Shown here one piece after another: positions 5,838 to 14,482 of a stretch of DNA of 33,869 nucleotides. The notes below the pieces were generated by a model. It worked only from the letters and a program-made list of their open reading frames with translations, made no database searches and was not told where the DNA came from. Numbering within the stretch: position 1 is the stretch's first letter; the number at the start of each line of letters is the position of its first letter. Source of the DNA: Oscillospiraceae bacterium (GTDB lineage Bacteria; Bacillota; Clostridia; Oscillospirales; Ruminococcaceae); contig JAEDJV010000011.1 in the NCBI GenBank assembly GCA_016296165.1, positions 1 to 33,869 of the forward strand, read 5' to 3'. The position numbers and the translations under genes are program-made.

Positions 5838-8384
5838 TTATCCTAACAGTAAATTAATGAGACTGATAAAATCCAGTATCCCTACCGTTCCGTCTTTGTC
5901 AATATCAGCAAGCTTGTATTCGTCTTCACTTAGTTGGGTAATACCATGGAGATGACTGCGCAGTTTAATGATATCTGACGCATCAACTGTACTGTCGCCG
6001 TTTATATCACCGGAAACAGGCTCTGAATTTTTTGTCCCTTCCTTTATAAATACAGCATAGTTTACACAGGTGTTTCCGTCAAAGTTACTGCCGAGTGTGA
6101 TTCTTTCATCTTTTGAAAAATCTTTTTTATACAATTCAAAAGTTACATCGTTTGAACTTGAACAGGTCATGGAAGTCTTTTCCCAGCTGTTAAGCCATGA
6201 AGGTGCCGGAGAAACTCTCGAGTCGAGTGCTGTATATACTGTTATGTTCTGTGCTGCAGTAAATTCAGCCATATTGCCGGAATAATTCTTTGAGCCGCAT
6301 GCCGTAATTACCGCTTCTGCGCCCTTTACATCCTCCGGAAAATCAATATATGTATAATCCCTGTCTCCGAATATCTGTGAACCGACAGAAGTGTTGTCTG
6401 AAATATACCATGATGTTTCATTTGCACTGTCCAGAATAACCAGATCACTGATCAGACGGCCGTTTACTGGTATCCTTTCTTTGCCGAATACAAAATTATT
6501 TATATTGAGCAGATAGCCTTCGTCACCGGTAAATTTTATATACAGGGTATGCTTTCCTGTGATTTTTTTGATTCCGAATGTAATGTCCTGCCAGTCCGTC
6601 CATCCTTCTGTGCCTTTAAACTGAAGAGAAGCGACCGGACTGTTGTTTAACGAATCAAGTCTGAGCTCTATCCCGGCTATATTTCCTGATATTCGTGCAG
6701 TAAAACTCTGAGCGCCGTCGCCAAAGTCCATGTTTCTGTAAACGAGATAGTCTCCGTTTTCAATATAACCGACATTCATTCCGCCTTCATTGCATTCTTC
6801 GGTCTGAACACCGTACTGGTCATCGAAGTCCTCCGCTTCAGTCACTTCAAAAGCTGATTTTGAAGCTACAGGTGCGGACATCTCAGGTGAACGTTTTACA
6901 ACTCCGGCAGGGAAGGAATCAATTGTGAGGTCGTTTATATAATACTCGATGTTTGTGTATCCCTGACCGCAGTAATCCCCAGTTGTATCGGTCGGGTCAT
7001 TTGGATCAAGTCCTCTTGCAAGTTCCCATTCATCAGGCATGCCGTCGTTGTCAGTATCAGTTATCGTTTTGGTGAGAACAGCTTCAGGGTACTTGTAAAC
7101 AGTGCCGCACTGAATATGATATTTGTCAAGATTTGCTTTCTGTGTGCTGTCTGCGTCATTGTATGCAGCAGTACCGCTGAGGTTTCCTGTACCTGTTTTT
7201 GTTTCGTATGCAACCTGCTTGTCAACATCTGTTCTAAGCTCTGGCTTTATACCGTTTCCGGCAAAGTTAAGAACATTGTTGTATGAATTTTCTGCACTTT
7301 CGGCAGTCATGGCTGTTGAAACATTTTCGCCGTTTACCATGGTGGCAAATGATGTGTTGCTTCTGGTATTGGCTTCGTTTTTGCCTATACCGTCCTTGTA
7401 TGTTATGCCAGCCCAGTTGTTGTATGTAACATCTCCGTAAACCGAACCGTCTCTGTTGAGCATGCGGTTACCGGTAAGATAGATTTTGAAGTTTTCCGGA
7501 CTTGTCGTACTGTCAACATTGACATATCGTTTTCCGCCGGTGGTTCCGTTACCCATCCTGAGGGTGTTGTTTACATAATTGAGATGACCTATAGTTCCGT
7601 ATGCGGTTTCATATGCCCAGTTGTAGATAACGTTGTTCGTAAAGTCTGCAGTCTTCGTTCCCGGTATCTTGCCTCTGAAGTTTCTGGATACGTTATGCAC
7701 TATGAGGTTATGGTCGAAGGTGAGATATCCGTTTCCCATCATCATGCCAAAGCCATGGATTCCCTTGCTGTGCCCGCCCCATGAATCAGCAGGACCGATT
7801 ACAGAATACTGAACGGTATAATATTCGTTGTTTGAGTAAAGTCCCCACTGTTCGTCGGTAGTCCAGCTCATTGAACAGTGGTCGATTATGGAGTTTGAGC
7901 CTTTTGCTCCGCCCCATGCGTCATTTCCGCTGCTTGTGGCCTTGTAAGGTCCCGGACGTGAGCTTATATAACGGCAGATAATATTGTCACCACTCATACC
8001 GACTTTATAGTTTTTGAGTGTGATCCCGGAGCCGCCGGGAGCAGTCTGTCCGGCTATGGTAACATTGTTTGAAACCAGGATATTTCCCTCAAGTTCGATG
8101 GTTCCGCTTACATCGAAAACAACTATTCGGTTAGGTTTGCTTACCGCTTCGCGAAATGAACCTTCTCCGCTGTCGTTGAGATTGGTAACATGCACAACTT
8201 CTCCGCCTCGTCCGCCGGTTGCATATTTTCCTCCGCCTACAGCACCCGGAAATGCCGGAACAGAGCCTGCCGCCTTTACAGTAAATGATTTACTCTCTTT
8301 TTTATTCGAAAATGCACCGAGAGAGGAAACCGCCATAAGTGACCCGGTGAGAAGTGCAAGACCTTTGCTGATTTTTGTCTTCAT
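5838..8384 (-). CDS. Cellulosomal pectate lyase: PL1 catalytic domain, CBM6, beta-sandwich module, type I dockerin
   Basis: This 848-residue protein has a signal peptide (1 to about 39). The PL1-type beta-helix spans about 43-490, with Gly-Gly-Arg-Gly-Gly near the start, His-Cys-Ser-Met-Ser-Trp near 170 and the Ser-Arg-Asn-Phe-Arg-Gly segment near 233 where the catalytic Arg is expected. A calcium-type Asp-rich motif (Asp-Asp-Gly-Met-Pro-Asp-Glu-Trp-Glu) lies near 445. A CBM6-like module runs from about 510 to 636, and a further beta-sandwich module of a kind often attached to pectinases from 637 to 785. A complete dockerin at 792-848 has two EF-hand loops (DINGDSTVDASD and DIDKDGTVGILD). It cleaves pectate by beta-elimination, outside the cell and attached to a cohesin. 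It has its own promoter; the start follows an AAGGA site. Confidence 0.9.
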   Translation of the reverse strand: MKTKISKGLALLTGSLMAVSSLGAFSNKKESKSFTVKAAGSVPAFPGAVGGGKYATGGRGGEVVHVTNLNDSGEGSFREAVSKPNRIVVFDVSGTIELEGNILVSNNVTIAGQTAPGGSGITLKNYKVGMSGDNIICRYISSRPGPYKATSSGNDAWGGAKGSNSIIDHCSMSWTTDEQWGLYSNNEYYTVQYSVIGPADSWGGHSKGIHGFGMMMGNGYLTFDHNLIVHNVSRNFRGKIPGTKTADFTNNVIYNWAYETAYGTIGHLNYVNNTLRMGNGTTGGKRYVNVDSTTSPENFKIYLTGNRMLNRDGSVYGDVTYNNWAGITYKDGIGKNEANTRSNTSFATMVNGENVSTAMTAESAENSYNNVLNFAGNGIKPELRTDVDKQVAYETKTGTGNLSGTAAYNDADSTQKANLDKYHIQCGTVYKYPEAVLTKTITDTDNDGMPDEWELARGLDPNDPTDTTGDYCGQGYTNIEYYINDLTIDSFPAGVVKRSPEMSAPVASKSAFEVTEAEDFDDQYGVQTEECNEGGMNVGYIENGDYLVYRNMDFGDGAQSFTARISGNIAGIELRLDSLNNSPVASLQFKGTEGWTDWQDITFGIKKITGKHTLYIKFTGDEGYLLNINNFVFGKERIPVNGRLISDLVILDSANETSWYISDNTSVGSQIFGDRDYTYIDFPEDVKGAEAVITACGSKNYSGNMAEFTAAQNITVYTALDSRVSPAPSWLNSWEKTSMTCSSSNDVTFELYKKDFSKDERITLGSNFDGNTCVNYAVFIKEGTKNSEPVSGDINGDSTVDASDIIKLRSHLHGITQLSEDEYKLADIDKDGTVGILDFISLINLLLG

Positions 8385-8423
8385 AACACATACATCCTTC
8401 TTATGAAAGTTTTTGTTGATTTT

Positions 8424-8452
8424 ATTATACTGTATTTCTGTTCAGTTTGCAA
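8424..8452 (-). promoter_or_regulatory. Sigma-A promoter of the pectate lyase gene
   Basis: On the minus strand, TTGCAA (8447-8452) and TATAAT (8424-8429) are spaced 17 bases apart, about 40 bases before the ATG. The same pair of hexamers and the same spacing recur at the tRNA-Leu promoter. Confidence 0.8.
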
Positions 8453-8510
8453 TATGATAATATATTATTGTTGAAAAATATTGTTGAAAAAACCGCTGAT
8501 TATTATAAAC

Positions 8511-8547
8511 AAAAAAACTCTCCGTAAAACAACTTTACGAAGAGTTT
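8511..8547 (-). terminator. Terminator of tRNA-Leu
   Basis: On the minus strand, AACTCTTCGTAAA and TTTACGGAGAGTT pair over 13 bp (one G-T) around a 4-base loop, followed by seven T residues. It starts about 12 bases after the tRNA 3' end. Confidence 0.9.
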
Positions 8548-8558
8548 CTAAAAAATAA

Positions 8559-8642
8559 TGCGGATAACAGGACTTGAACCTGCACCGAGTTGCCCCGACT
8601 AGCACCTGAAGCTAGCGCGTCTGCCAGTTTCGCCATATCCGC
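8559..8642 (-). tRNA. tRNA-Leu (anticodon CAG)
   Basis: The 84-base molecule folds as a class II tRNA. The acceptor stem is GCGGATA/TATCCGC, the D arm has the Leu-type TGGCGAAACTGGCAGACGC, and the anticodon stem CTAGC/GCTAG encloses the loop TTCAGGT with anticodon CAG. The long variable arm and the T arm with loop TTCAAGT are present. The discriminator base is A and the CCA end is not encoded. It is transcribed alone, between its own promoter and terminator. Confidence 0.95.
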
Positions 8643-8671
8643 ATACATCTGAAACGTCAGACATCTTTCTT

Positions 8672-8700
8672 ATTATATCACATAATTTTATGTTTTGCAA
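8672..8700 (-). promoter_or_regulatory. Sigma-A promoter of tRNA-Leu
   Basis: On the minus strand, TTGCAA (8695-8700) and TATAAT (8672-8677) are separated by 17 bases, about 30 bases before the mature 5' end. Confidence 0.85.
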
Positions 8701-8727
8701 TAGCTTTTTTAAAAATTATTTTATGGA

Positions 8728-8910
8728 TTGAGAGCTGTTTTAAAGCATAGTGAAGAACTTGATAATATGGGTATAAACTGTCCAGGAATAGTAACTCTCT
8801 CAAGAAAACTTTGGGAAAACGGCATTTATTCAGGTGACTATCCTGTTGATCTTGACAATGCAGAAAAGATGCTTGCTCAGATTCTTGATGAAACCAGAGG
8901 AGAAAAGTGA
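8728..8910 (+). pseudogene. C-terminal remnant of an ECF-transporter ATPase (EcfA1-like)
   Basis: About 60 residues resemble only the C-terminal tail of energy-coupling-factor ATPases: the LKHSEELDNMGINCP region matches the tail segment that follows the switch region, before a variable end. Walker A, signature and Walker B are all missing. The open frame reaches back only to 8713, where a stop blocks it, and only a TTG could serve as start. Its TGA overlaps the ATG of the next fragment (TGATG), the junction expected in an intact ecfA1-ecfA2 operon. So the 3' junction is original and the 5' part was deleted. Confidence 0.7.
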
Positions 8911-9107
8911 TGATAGATTTTAATAATGTATGTTTCAGATATGATGATGAGGATACTATAAAAGGTGTATCCTTTCATATCGAAAAAGGTGATTTTATTG
9001 CTGTACTTGGTTCCAATGGTGCGGGAAAAACTACAATAAGCAAGCTTTTTAACGGAATTCTCAAACCGACATCCGGAGACGTAAAGGTTTATCCAAGCTT
9101 TCAGTAG
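8910..9107 (+). pseudogene. N-terminal remnant of an ECF-transporter ATPase (EcfA2-like)
   Basis: The 65 residues from the ATG at 8910 are a normal ABC ATPase N-terminus with an aromatic A-loop Tyr near residue 11 and Walker A GSNGAGKTT at 34-42. The frame ends at TAG shortly after the first strands following Walker A. The signature motif, Walker B and the dimer interface are absent, so no working ATPase can result. Immediately downstream, in another frame, the sequence becomes EcfT-like, so a deletion joined the two genes near 9090. Confidence 0.8.
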
Positions 9108-9538
9108 TACTGTTTATTGTTCAGCTGTTGTTTATAAGAGACGGCAGAGTGCTGTTTACTGTGCCACTGTTAAAAATTACTGTAACTGACAGCGGTGTGT
9201 ATTTTTCACTTCTGCTTGTATTAAGGCTTATGGCAGCAACACTTCCGCTTACGATAATGCTTTCTGTTACACAGATGAGTGATCTTACTAATGTGCTGGT
9301 GTCAAAGCTTAGGATACCATATAAGTATGCATTCGCTATTATTACCGTTATTCGCTTTATTCCTGTTTTTTCTTCTGAGATGAACGGAATTATTGAAGTT
9401 CAGACGGCAAGAGGCGTTGAGTTTGACACAAAAAATATTTTCAGGAAAATTGGTCTTATCATCCCTATGTGTGTTCCGCTTCTTATATCATCAGTTAAGA
9501 AAATATCAAAAATAACCCCAAAAATATCCGTACTGTAA
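9089..9538 (+). pseudogene. Internal remnant of the ECF transmembrane component EcfT
   Basis: The frame ending at 9538 encodes hydrophobic helices and the EcfT coupling region. Visible are LKIT followed by a leucine-rich helix, and the Gln-Thr-Ala-Arg-Gly-Val-Glu-Phe-Asp segment, equivalent to the conserved Ala-Arg-Gly coupling motif. The first membrane helices are missing because the frame enters from the ecfA2 remnant. The second Ala-Arg-Gly motif and the last helix are also missing, since the protein ends shortly after a Ser-Ser-Val-Lys-Lys segment. The TAA sits in the loop of the following terminator. No plausible start with a ribosome-binding site is seen. The 5' boundary of homology is uncertain by tens of bases. 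Confidence 0.7.
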
Positions 9539-9559
9539 AAAAAGTACGGATATTTTTTG
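9521..9559 (+). terminator. Terminator of the decayed ECF operon
   Basis: Arms 9521-9534 and 9543-9556 pair over 14 bp around an 8-base loop and run into a T tract. It insulates the polysaccharide operon from upstream. Confidence 0.9.
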
Positions 9560-9625
9560 TTCATTTTTCCGGCTGAACGGTAACAATATCATGTATTTTT
9601 CTACAAAAAAATATCTGCTTTTATA

Positions 9626-9653
9626 TTGACTTTTCCGAATTAAACGTTATAAT
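9626..9653 (+). promoter_or_regulatory. Sigma-A promoter of the polysaccharide operon
   Basis: TTGACT (9626-9631) and TATAAT (9648-9653) are 16 bases apart. The predicted start near 9660 leaves a leader of about 97 bases without an obvious terminator or strong fold. This is the only promoter I can support for the following 20 kb. Confidence 0.8.
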
Positions 9654-9756
9654 ATAAATATGTGTACGATTATATCCGGCATTACTGCTGTGATTATCAC
9701 ATGTAAAAATATCCCATTTTTCAGACGTATAAAATTAAGGACTTTGATTTATATTT

Positions 9757-11157
9757 ATGAAGAAAATAGAACAATACAAACGGACGCTGAACTGGTTATC
9801 GGCTGTTGTGAGTACGGGATTGCTCGGGATTGCCTTTGCACTGGTATGGTACCTTTGCTATTCACAGGAAATAGTTCTCCCGTTTTACCGTAAAGGAAAC
9901 TGGATGGTTATAGGCATATATATAGTGATAACCGTTATTTTCAACCAGGTTTACGGCAGTTACAAGGTAGGATATCTCAGAAAATCAGAAGCTTTTTATT
10001 CTCAGCTTATATCTGTTTTTGTTGTAAATATAATAGAGTACTGTCAGATAAGTGTTATCGGGCGTGATTTTATGCACTTTATGCCTATGATTTTTCTGAC
10101 CGTAATTGATATAATCATAGTACTCGCCTGGACGCTTATTTATTCCTTTATCTATTCAAAACTTTATCCTCCCCGTAGGATGATAATAGTATATGGAAGT
10201 AAAAACGCCGGAAATCTCGTCCTTAAGATGAGTCAGCGTGATGACAAGTACATTATAGCTGAATCAATAAAAGCCGATGAAGATATCGAGATCATAAAGG
10301 AAAAAATTCTGGGATACGGCGGGGTAATTCTCTATGATGTTCATGACCGCATGAGAAATGACATACTTAAGTTCTGTTTTGACAGATCACTTCGTGTTTA
10401 TCTTGCTCCTAAGATTTCGGATATAATTATCAGGGGTGCACAGGAGATAAATCTTTTCGATTCTCCTCTCCTGCTCTGCAGAAACGGGGGGCTTTCGATA
10501 GAGGACAGGGCAATCAAACGTGGGTTTGATTTTGTCTTTGCCGTGCTGCTTCTTCCGTTCCTTCTTCCGTTTATGCTGTGTGTGGCAGTTGCCATAAAGC
10601 TTGATGACGGAGGACCGGTTATTTACAAACAGGAGAGACTTACAACGCATGGGAAGAGATTCTATGTACTTAAGTTCAGAAGCATGAAGGTTGACGCTGA
10701 AAAAGATGGCATAGCAAGACTTGCCACTGATTCAGACAGCAGAATTACACGTGTGGGCGCATTTATAAGAAAATGCCGCCTCGATGAGCTGCCTCAGATA
10801 TTCAACATAATTAAAGGCGATATGTCATTTGTAGGACCAAGACCGGAGAGACCGGAGATTGCAGCTGAGTATGAAAAAACCATGGAAGAATTCAGTTTCA
10901 GACTGATGGTTAAGGCCGGACTTACCGGTTATGCTCAGATTATGGGAAAGTACGATACAACTCCGTATGATAAACTAAAGATGGACCTTATGTACATCGA
11001 AAAATACAGCATTATCAATGATTTTAAGATCATTTTAATGACAATAAAAACTATGATTTTTCCGGGAGACACAAATGAAACGGAAAATATCATAAACTTA
11101 ACTACAGCAAATACCGAAGTTTCAGCACAAAACAGTGAAAAAGAAAGGAATAATTAA
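9757..11157 (+). CDS. Undecaprenyl-phosphate sugar phosphotransferase (initiating enzyme, WcaJ/WbaP type)
   Basis: The protein has 466 residues with four N-terminal membrane helices (about 13-33, 48-66, 81-100, 106-128), a soluble nucleotide-fold middle part (about 138-225) and a C-terminal bacterial sugar transferase domain (about 258-445). That domain begins with a re-entrant hydrophobic helix and contains LKFRSMK, the Leu-Asp-Glu-Leu-Pro-Gln motif and VGPRPERPE, the catalytic signatures of polyprenyl glycosylphosphotransferases. It transfers a sugar-1-phosphate to undecaprenyl phosphate, the first membrane step of glycan synthesis. Its sugar cannot be assigned. It is the first gene of the operon; the best ribosome-binding site (AAGGA at 9737) lies 15 bases before the ATG, further than usual. 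The stop is 4 bases before manC. Confidence 0.92.
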   Translation: MKKIEQYKRTLNWLSAVVSTGLLGIAFALVWYLCYSQEIVLPFYRKGNWMVIGIYIVITVIFNQVYGSYKVGYLRKSEAFYSQLISVFVVNIIEYCQISVIGRDFMHFMPMIFLTVIDIIIVLAWTLIYSFIYSKLYPPRRMIIVYGSKNAGNLVLKMSQRDDKYIIAESIKADEDIEIIKEKILGYGGVILYDVHDRMRNDILKFCFDRSLRVYLAPKISDIIIRGAQEINLFDSPLLLCRNGGLSIEDRAIKRGFDFVFAVLLLPFLLPFMLCVAVAIKLDDGGPVIYKQERLTTHGKRFYVLKFRSMKVDAEKDGIARLATDSDSRITRVGAFIRKCRLDELPQIFNIIKGDMSFVGPRPERPEIAAEYEKTMEEFSFRLMVKAGLTGYAQIMGKYDTTPYDKLKMDLMYIEKYSIINDFKIILMTIKTMIFPGDTNETENIINLTTANTEVSAQNSEKERNN

Positions 11158-11161
11158 TCTG

Positions 11162-12238
11162 ATGAAAACAACAGCGGTAATTATGGCAGGCGGTAAAGGA
11201 GAAAGATTCTGGCCGAGAAGCAGAAGCTCATACCCTAAGCAGTTTCTGTCACTTACTTCAGACGGGGAAACAATGATTCAAAAGACAATAAACAGACTTC
11301 TTCCGCTTGTGGATATGGAAGATATATTTATTGTAACAAACGAAAGCTATGTGCAACTTATAAATGAACAGCTTCCTGATATACCTGCTGAAAATATTCT
11401 TGCAGAACCTGTTGCCAGAAATACAGCACCATGTATAGCTCTTGCAGCGGCGGTAATCAGTAAAAAATATGATGATGCAGTCATGATGGTACTTCCTTCA
11501 GATCATCTTATAAAATACGAAGAACTCTACCGTGATACGATGCGTCACGCTATAAAAGTGGCTTCTCAGGGTGAGAATCTGGTTACAGTCGGCATTACAC
11601 CTACATATCCGGAAACAGGATATGGATATATTAATTTCTGCAGTTCAGGGGACGAGGAAATGGCCGGTGTCTATAAGGTAGAAAAGTTTGTTGAAAAGCC
11701 TTGTCTGGAAGTTGCCAAAGAATATCTTAACTCCGGACGTTATCTCTGGAACAGCGGTATGTTCGTATGGAAAGTATCTTCTATAATGAACAACTTTGAA
11801 CGTTTTCTCCCTGATATGTATCAGGGGTTCCTGAAGATGAAGGAGGCTGCTTTCACAGATAATTTTACAGCTACACTTGCAGAATGTTTCGACAGCTTTG
11901 AGTCACAGTCAATTGACTTTGGTATTATGGAAAAAGCTGATGATATATATACTCTCTCAGGCAGTTTCGGCTGGGATGACGTAGGAAGCTGGCTTGCTCT
12001 TGAAAAAATCAACAAGACAGACGAATGCGGCAATTATGTTTCCGGAGATGTAATAAGCATTGATACAAGCAGAAGTATTATATGCGGAAATAAAAAGCTT
12101 ATAGCTACACTTGGTCTTGAAGACATTATCATAGTTGATACTGATGACGCTATGCTTATCTGCTCCAAGGATCACACACAACAGGTTAAAAAGGTTATTG
12201 AGACACTTAAGACATGCAACAGACGTGATCTTATCTAA
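11162..12238 (+). CDS. manC: Mannose-1-phosphate guanylyltransferase
   Basis: It makes GDP-mannose from mannose-1-phosphate and GTP in the cytoplasm. The nucleotidyltransferase signature AGGKGERFWPRSR begins at residue 9, and the sugar-phosphate-binding Phe-Val-Glu-Lys-Pro lies near 178. At 358 residues it has only the transferase domain and lacks the C-terminal isomerase domain of the bifunctional form. I chose the ATG at 11162, preceded by AAAGGA; a GTG at 11135 would overlap the previous gene and has no good site. No phosphomannomutase gene is nearby, so mannose-1-phosphate must come from elsewhere in the genome. It feeds the gmd gene that follows. Confidence 0.93.
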   Translation: MKTTAVIMAGGKGERFWPRSRSSYPKQFLSLTSDGETMIQKTINRLLPLVDMEDIFIVTNESYVQLINEQLPDIPAENILAEPVARNTAPCIALAAAVISKKYDDAVMMVLPSDHLIKYEELYRDTMRHAIKVASQGENLVTVGITPTYPETGYGYINFCSSGDEEMAGVYKVEKFVEKPCLEVAKEYLNSGRYLWNSGMFVWKVSSIMNNFERFLPDMYQGFLKMKEAAFTDNFTATLAECFDSFESQSIDFGIMEKADDIYTLSGSFGWDDVGSWLALEKINKTDECGNYVSGDVISIDTSRSIICGNKKLIATLGLEDIIIVDTDDAMLICSKDHTQQVKKVIETLKTCNRRDLI

Positions 12239-12252
12239 TCTATATTTTATTA

Positions 12253-12273
12253 ATGATTTTGAAAGAAAATCAT
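12253..12273 (+). other. Small AT-rich hairpin between manC and gmd
   Basis: ATGATTTT and AAAATCAT form an 8-bp stem around GAAAG in the 58-base gap between manC and gmd, the largest gap in the early operon. There is no T tract, so it is not a normal terminator; it might act in RNA processing or stability. Confidence 0.35.
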
Positions 12274-12296
12274 AAACTGAAAGGATGTAAATTATA

Positions 12297-13331
12297 ATGA
12301 AAAATGCGTTAATTACAGGTATTACAGGACAGGACGGCTCATATCTTGCTGAACTTCTTCTTGAAAAGGGATACAATGTTTACGGTATTATGAGAAGAAA
12401 GAGCGTTGTTGACTACGGCAACGTTGAACACATCAAGGATAAGATTAACTTCATCTATGCTGATATGACAGATGAGATTTCACTTATCAATGCAATGAGA
12501 ATATCACAGGCTGATGAAGTATATAACCTTGCTGCACAGTCATTTGTTGCTACAAGCTGGGAACAGCCTCTTGCAACAGCAGAGATTGACGCTATCGGTG
12601 TAACAAACATGCTTGAAGCAATCAGAACTGTTAAGCCTTCATGCCGTTTCTATCAGGCTTCAACATCAGAAATGTTTGGTCTTGTACAGGCTATTCCGCA
12701 GTGTGAAACAACTCCTTTCTATCCAAGAAGCCCATATGGTGTGGCAAAGCTTTACGGTCACTGGATTACAAAGAACTATCGTGAGAGCTATGATCTCTAT
12801 GCTTGTTCAGGTATCCTCTTTAATCACGAGAGTGAAAGACGCGGTAAAGAATTTGTTACAAGAAAGATTACAGATGCAGTTGCAAGAATCAAAAACGGTG
12901 TTCAGGAATATATGGAACTTGGCAACCTTGATTCAAAGAGAGACTGGGGCCACTCCAAGGACTACGTTAAGGCAATGTGGCTTATGCTTCAGCAGGACAA
13001 ACCGGATGACTACGTAATCGCTACAAATGAAACAAGAACAGTAAGAGAATTTGTTGACATCGCTTTCAGATGTGCCGGCATTGAAATTGAATGGAAAGGC
13101 ACAGGTGTTGACGAGACTGGTGTAAACAAGGCAAACGGAAAGACAGTTGTTAAGGTTTCACCTAAGTTCTTCAGACCTGCAGAAGTTGATATCCTCCTTG
13201 GAAATCCTGAAAAGGCTGAAAAGACTCTTGGCTGGAAGAGAGAAATTTCATTTGCGGAACTCGTGGAAAGAATGGTAAAGAACGACTTGGCTCTCGTTGA
13301 AAAAGAGATAAAGATAAACAATCTCGGTTAA
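12297..13331 (+). CDS. gmd: GDP-mannose 4,6-dehydratase
   Basis: This short-chain dehydrogenase-type enzyme converts GDP-mannose to GDP-4-keto-6-deoxymannose. The NADP-binding motif GITGQDG is at residues 8-14, the Ser-Thr-Ser-Glu-Met-Phe-Gly segment supplies active-site Thr and Glu, and the Tyr-x-x-x-Lys catalytic pair is in SPYGVAKLYGHW. At 344 residues the length is typical. AAAGGATG precedes the ATG at a good distance. Lysine codons are mostly AAG here, whereas the adjacent glycosyltransferase genes mainly use AAA; this suggests higher expression or a different history. With the reductase at 15604 it gives GDP-D-rhamnose. Confidence 0.95.
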   Translation: MKNALITGITGQDGSYLAELLLEKGYNVYGIMRRKSVVDYGNVEHIKDKINFIYADMTDEISLINAMRISQADEVYNLAAQSFVATSWEQPLATAEIDAIGVTNMLEAIRTVKPSCRFYQASTSEMFGLVQAIPQCETTPFYPRSPYGVAKLYGHWITKNYRESYDLYACSGILFNHESERRGKEFVTRKITDAVARIKNGVQEYMELGNLDSKRDWGHSKDYVKAMWLMLQQDKPDDYVIATNETRTVREFVDIAFRCAGIEIEWKGTGVDETGVNKANGKTVVKVSPKFFRPAEVDILLGNPEKAEKTLGWKREISFAELVERMVKNDLALVEKEIKINNLG

Positions 13332-13333
13332 TT

Positions 13334-14482
13334 ATGAATATATCTTTTGACGCATTGCCGCTGATAAGCGATAATATGTCGGGAATAGGTTATTGTCAGG
13401 CGGGACTTGTGGGTGAGATGATAAAGTCTCACCCGGAAGACCGCTATACATTTGACTATTTTTCCAGAAAGGATCATGAGGTTAAAAGAAACAGACTGGC
13501 AGCCTATATGCAGAAAAACTGTGATATCAATGAATCTCATTTTTCAGGATTTTTGTACAGAAGTATAATGAATATAATTCCTGTGCCGTACAGCCTGTTT
13601 TTTGGAAAAAAATCAGAGCTTACGCATTTTTTCAATTATATAATCCCGCCTTTTGTACATGGAAAAAAAGTTGTAACCATTCATGACATGGTAATAAGAG
13701 CGTATCCGGAAACAGTCCGTTTTCGTACCAAACAGCTTCTTCTTACCGGTATGAAAAAATCGATGAAGCGCGCAGACATAATAATAACAGATTCTGAATT
13801 CAGCAAAACAGAGATAGAAAAATATTACCCGCAGTTTAGCGGTAAGATACAGGTAGTTTACTGCGGTGTAAACACAGAAAAATTCTATCACATTGAAGAT
13901 ACTGAACGCATAGAAAAAACGAAAAAAAATCTCGGTATAGAAAGTGAATATTTTCTTTACCTTGGCACAATAGAGCCGCGTAAAAATCTTGAACGTCTTA
14001 TAGAAGCCTACAATATACTGAGCAAGAGGGACAGCAGCGTTCCAAAGCTTGTAATGGCAGGCGGAAAGGGCTGGCTCAACAGCGGAATATATAATAAAGT
14101 AAAAGAGTACGGGCTTGAAGAACGTGTTATTTTTACAAAGTATATTCCGGATGAAGATCTGTGTCCTCTTATGAACGGTGCGTGCGCATTTGTATTTCCG
14201 TCAATATATGAAGGATTTGGTATGCCGCCTCTGGAGGCAATGGCATGCGGTGTTCCCGTTGTTTCAAGCGGAGAGGCATCATTGCCCGAAGTGGTGGGAG
14301 ACTGTGCTGTTATCGTTGATGCATATTCTCCCGAATCCATTGCTGATGGAATGTACAGAGTCTATACAGACAGGGAACTGAGTGATGACCTTAAGAAAAG
14401 AGGTATGCAGAGAGCTGCTGATTTTACATGGGAGAAATCGGCTCAGAAACTCCATGACATATACAAGGCGGTTCTTAGATGA
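13334..14482 (+). CDS. GT4 family glycosyltransferase
   Basis: The 382-residue protein has the two-Rossmann GT-B fold. Seen are an N-terminal acceptor domain, the Leu-Gly-Thr-Ile-Glu-Pro-Arg-Lys-Asn segment that opens the donor domain near 215, and the E-x7-E donor site in YEGFGMPPLEAMACGVPVV near 295. These mark GT4, which includes many mannosyl- and rhamnosyltransferases. It starts 2 bases after the gmd stop with a weak ribosome-binding site, so translational coupling is likely, and its stop overlaps the next gene by 4 bases. Given the neighbours, GDP-mannose or GDP-D-rhamnose is a likely donor, by inference. It is probably cytoplasmic and peripheral to the membrane. Confidence 0.88.
   Translation: MNISFDALPLISDNMSGIGYCQAGLVGEMIKSHPEDRYTFDYFSRKDHEVKRNRLAAYMQKNCDINESHFSGFLYRSIMNIIPVPYSLFFGKKSELTHFFNYIIPPFVHGKKVVTIHDMVIRAYPETVRFRTKQLLLTGMKKSMKRADIIITDSEFSKTEIEKYYPQFSGKIQVVYCGVNTEKFYHIEDTERIEKTKKNLGIESEYFLYLGTIEPRKNLERLIEAYNILSKRDSSVPKLVMAGGKGWLNSGIYNKVKEYGLEERVIFTKYIPDEDLCPLMNGACAFVFPSIYEGFGMPPLEAMACGVPVVSSGEASLPEVVGDCAVIVDAYSPESIADGMYRVYTDRELSDDLKKRGMQRAADFTWEKSAQKLHDIYKAVLR

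Noticed and set aside
8728..8910. A short independent gene of 60 codons
   Set aside because: The residues match the tail of an ECF ATPase and abut an ecfA2 head; it has only a TTG start and no ribosome-binding site, so it is a remnant.
8559..9560. Integration site of a mobile element at tRNA-Leu
   Set aside because: The decayed genes lie on the 5' side of the tRNA, there is no integrase and no repeated tRNA 3' end.
9660..9893. Short plus-strand frame at the start of the polysaccharide operon
   Set aside because: Its ATG lies at the predicted transcription start, there is no ribosome-binding site, and it runs into the wcaJ-type gene out of frame.
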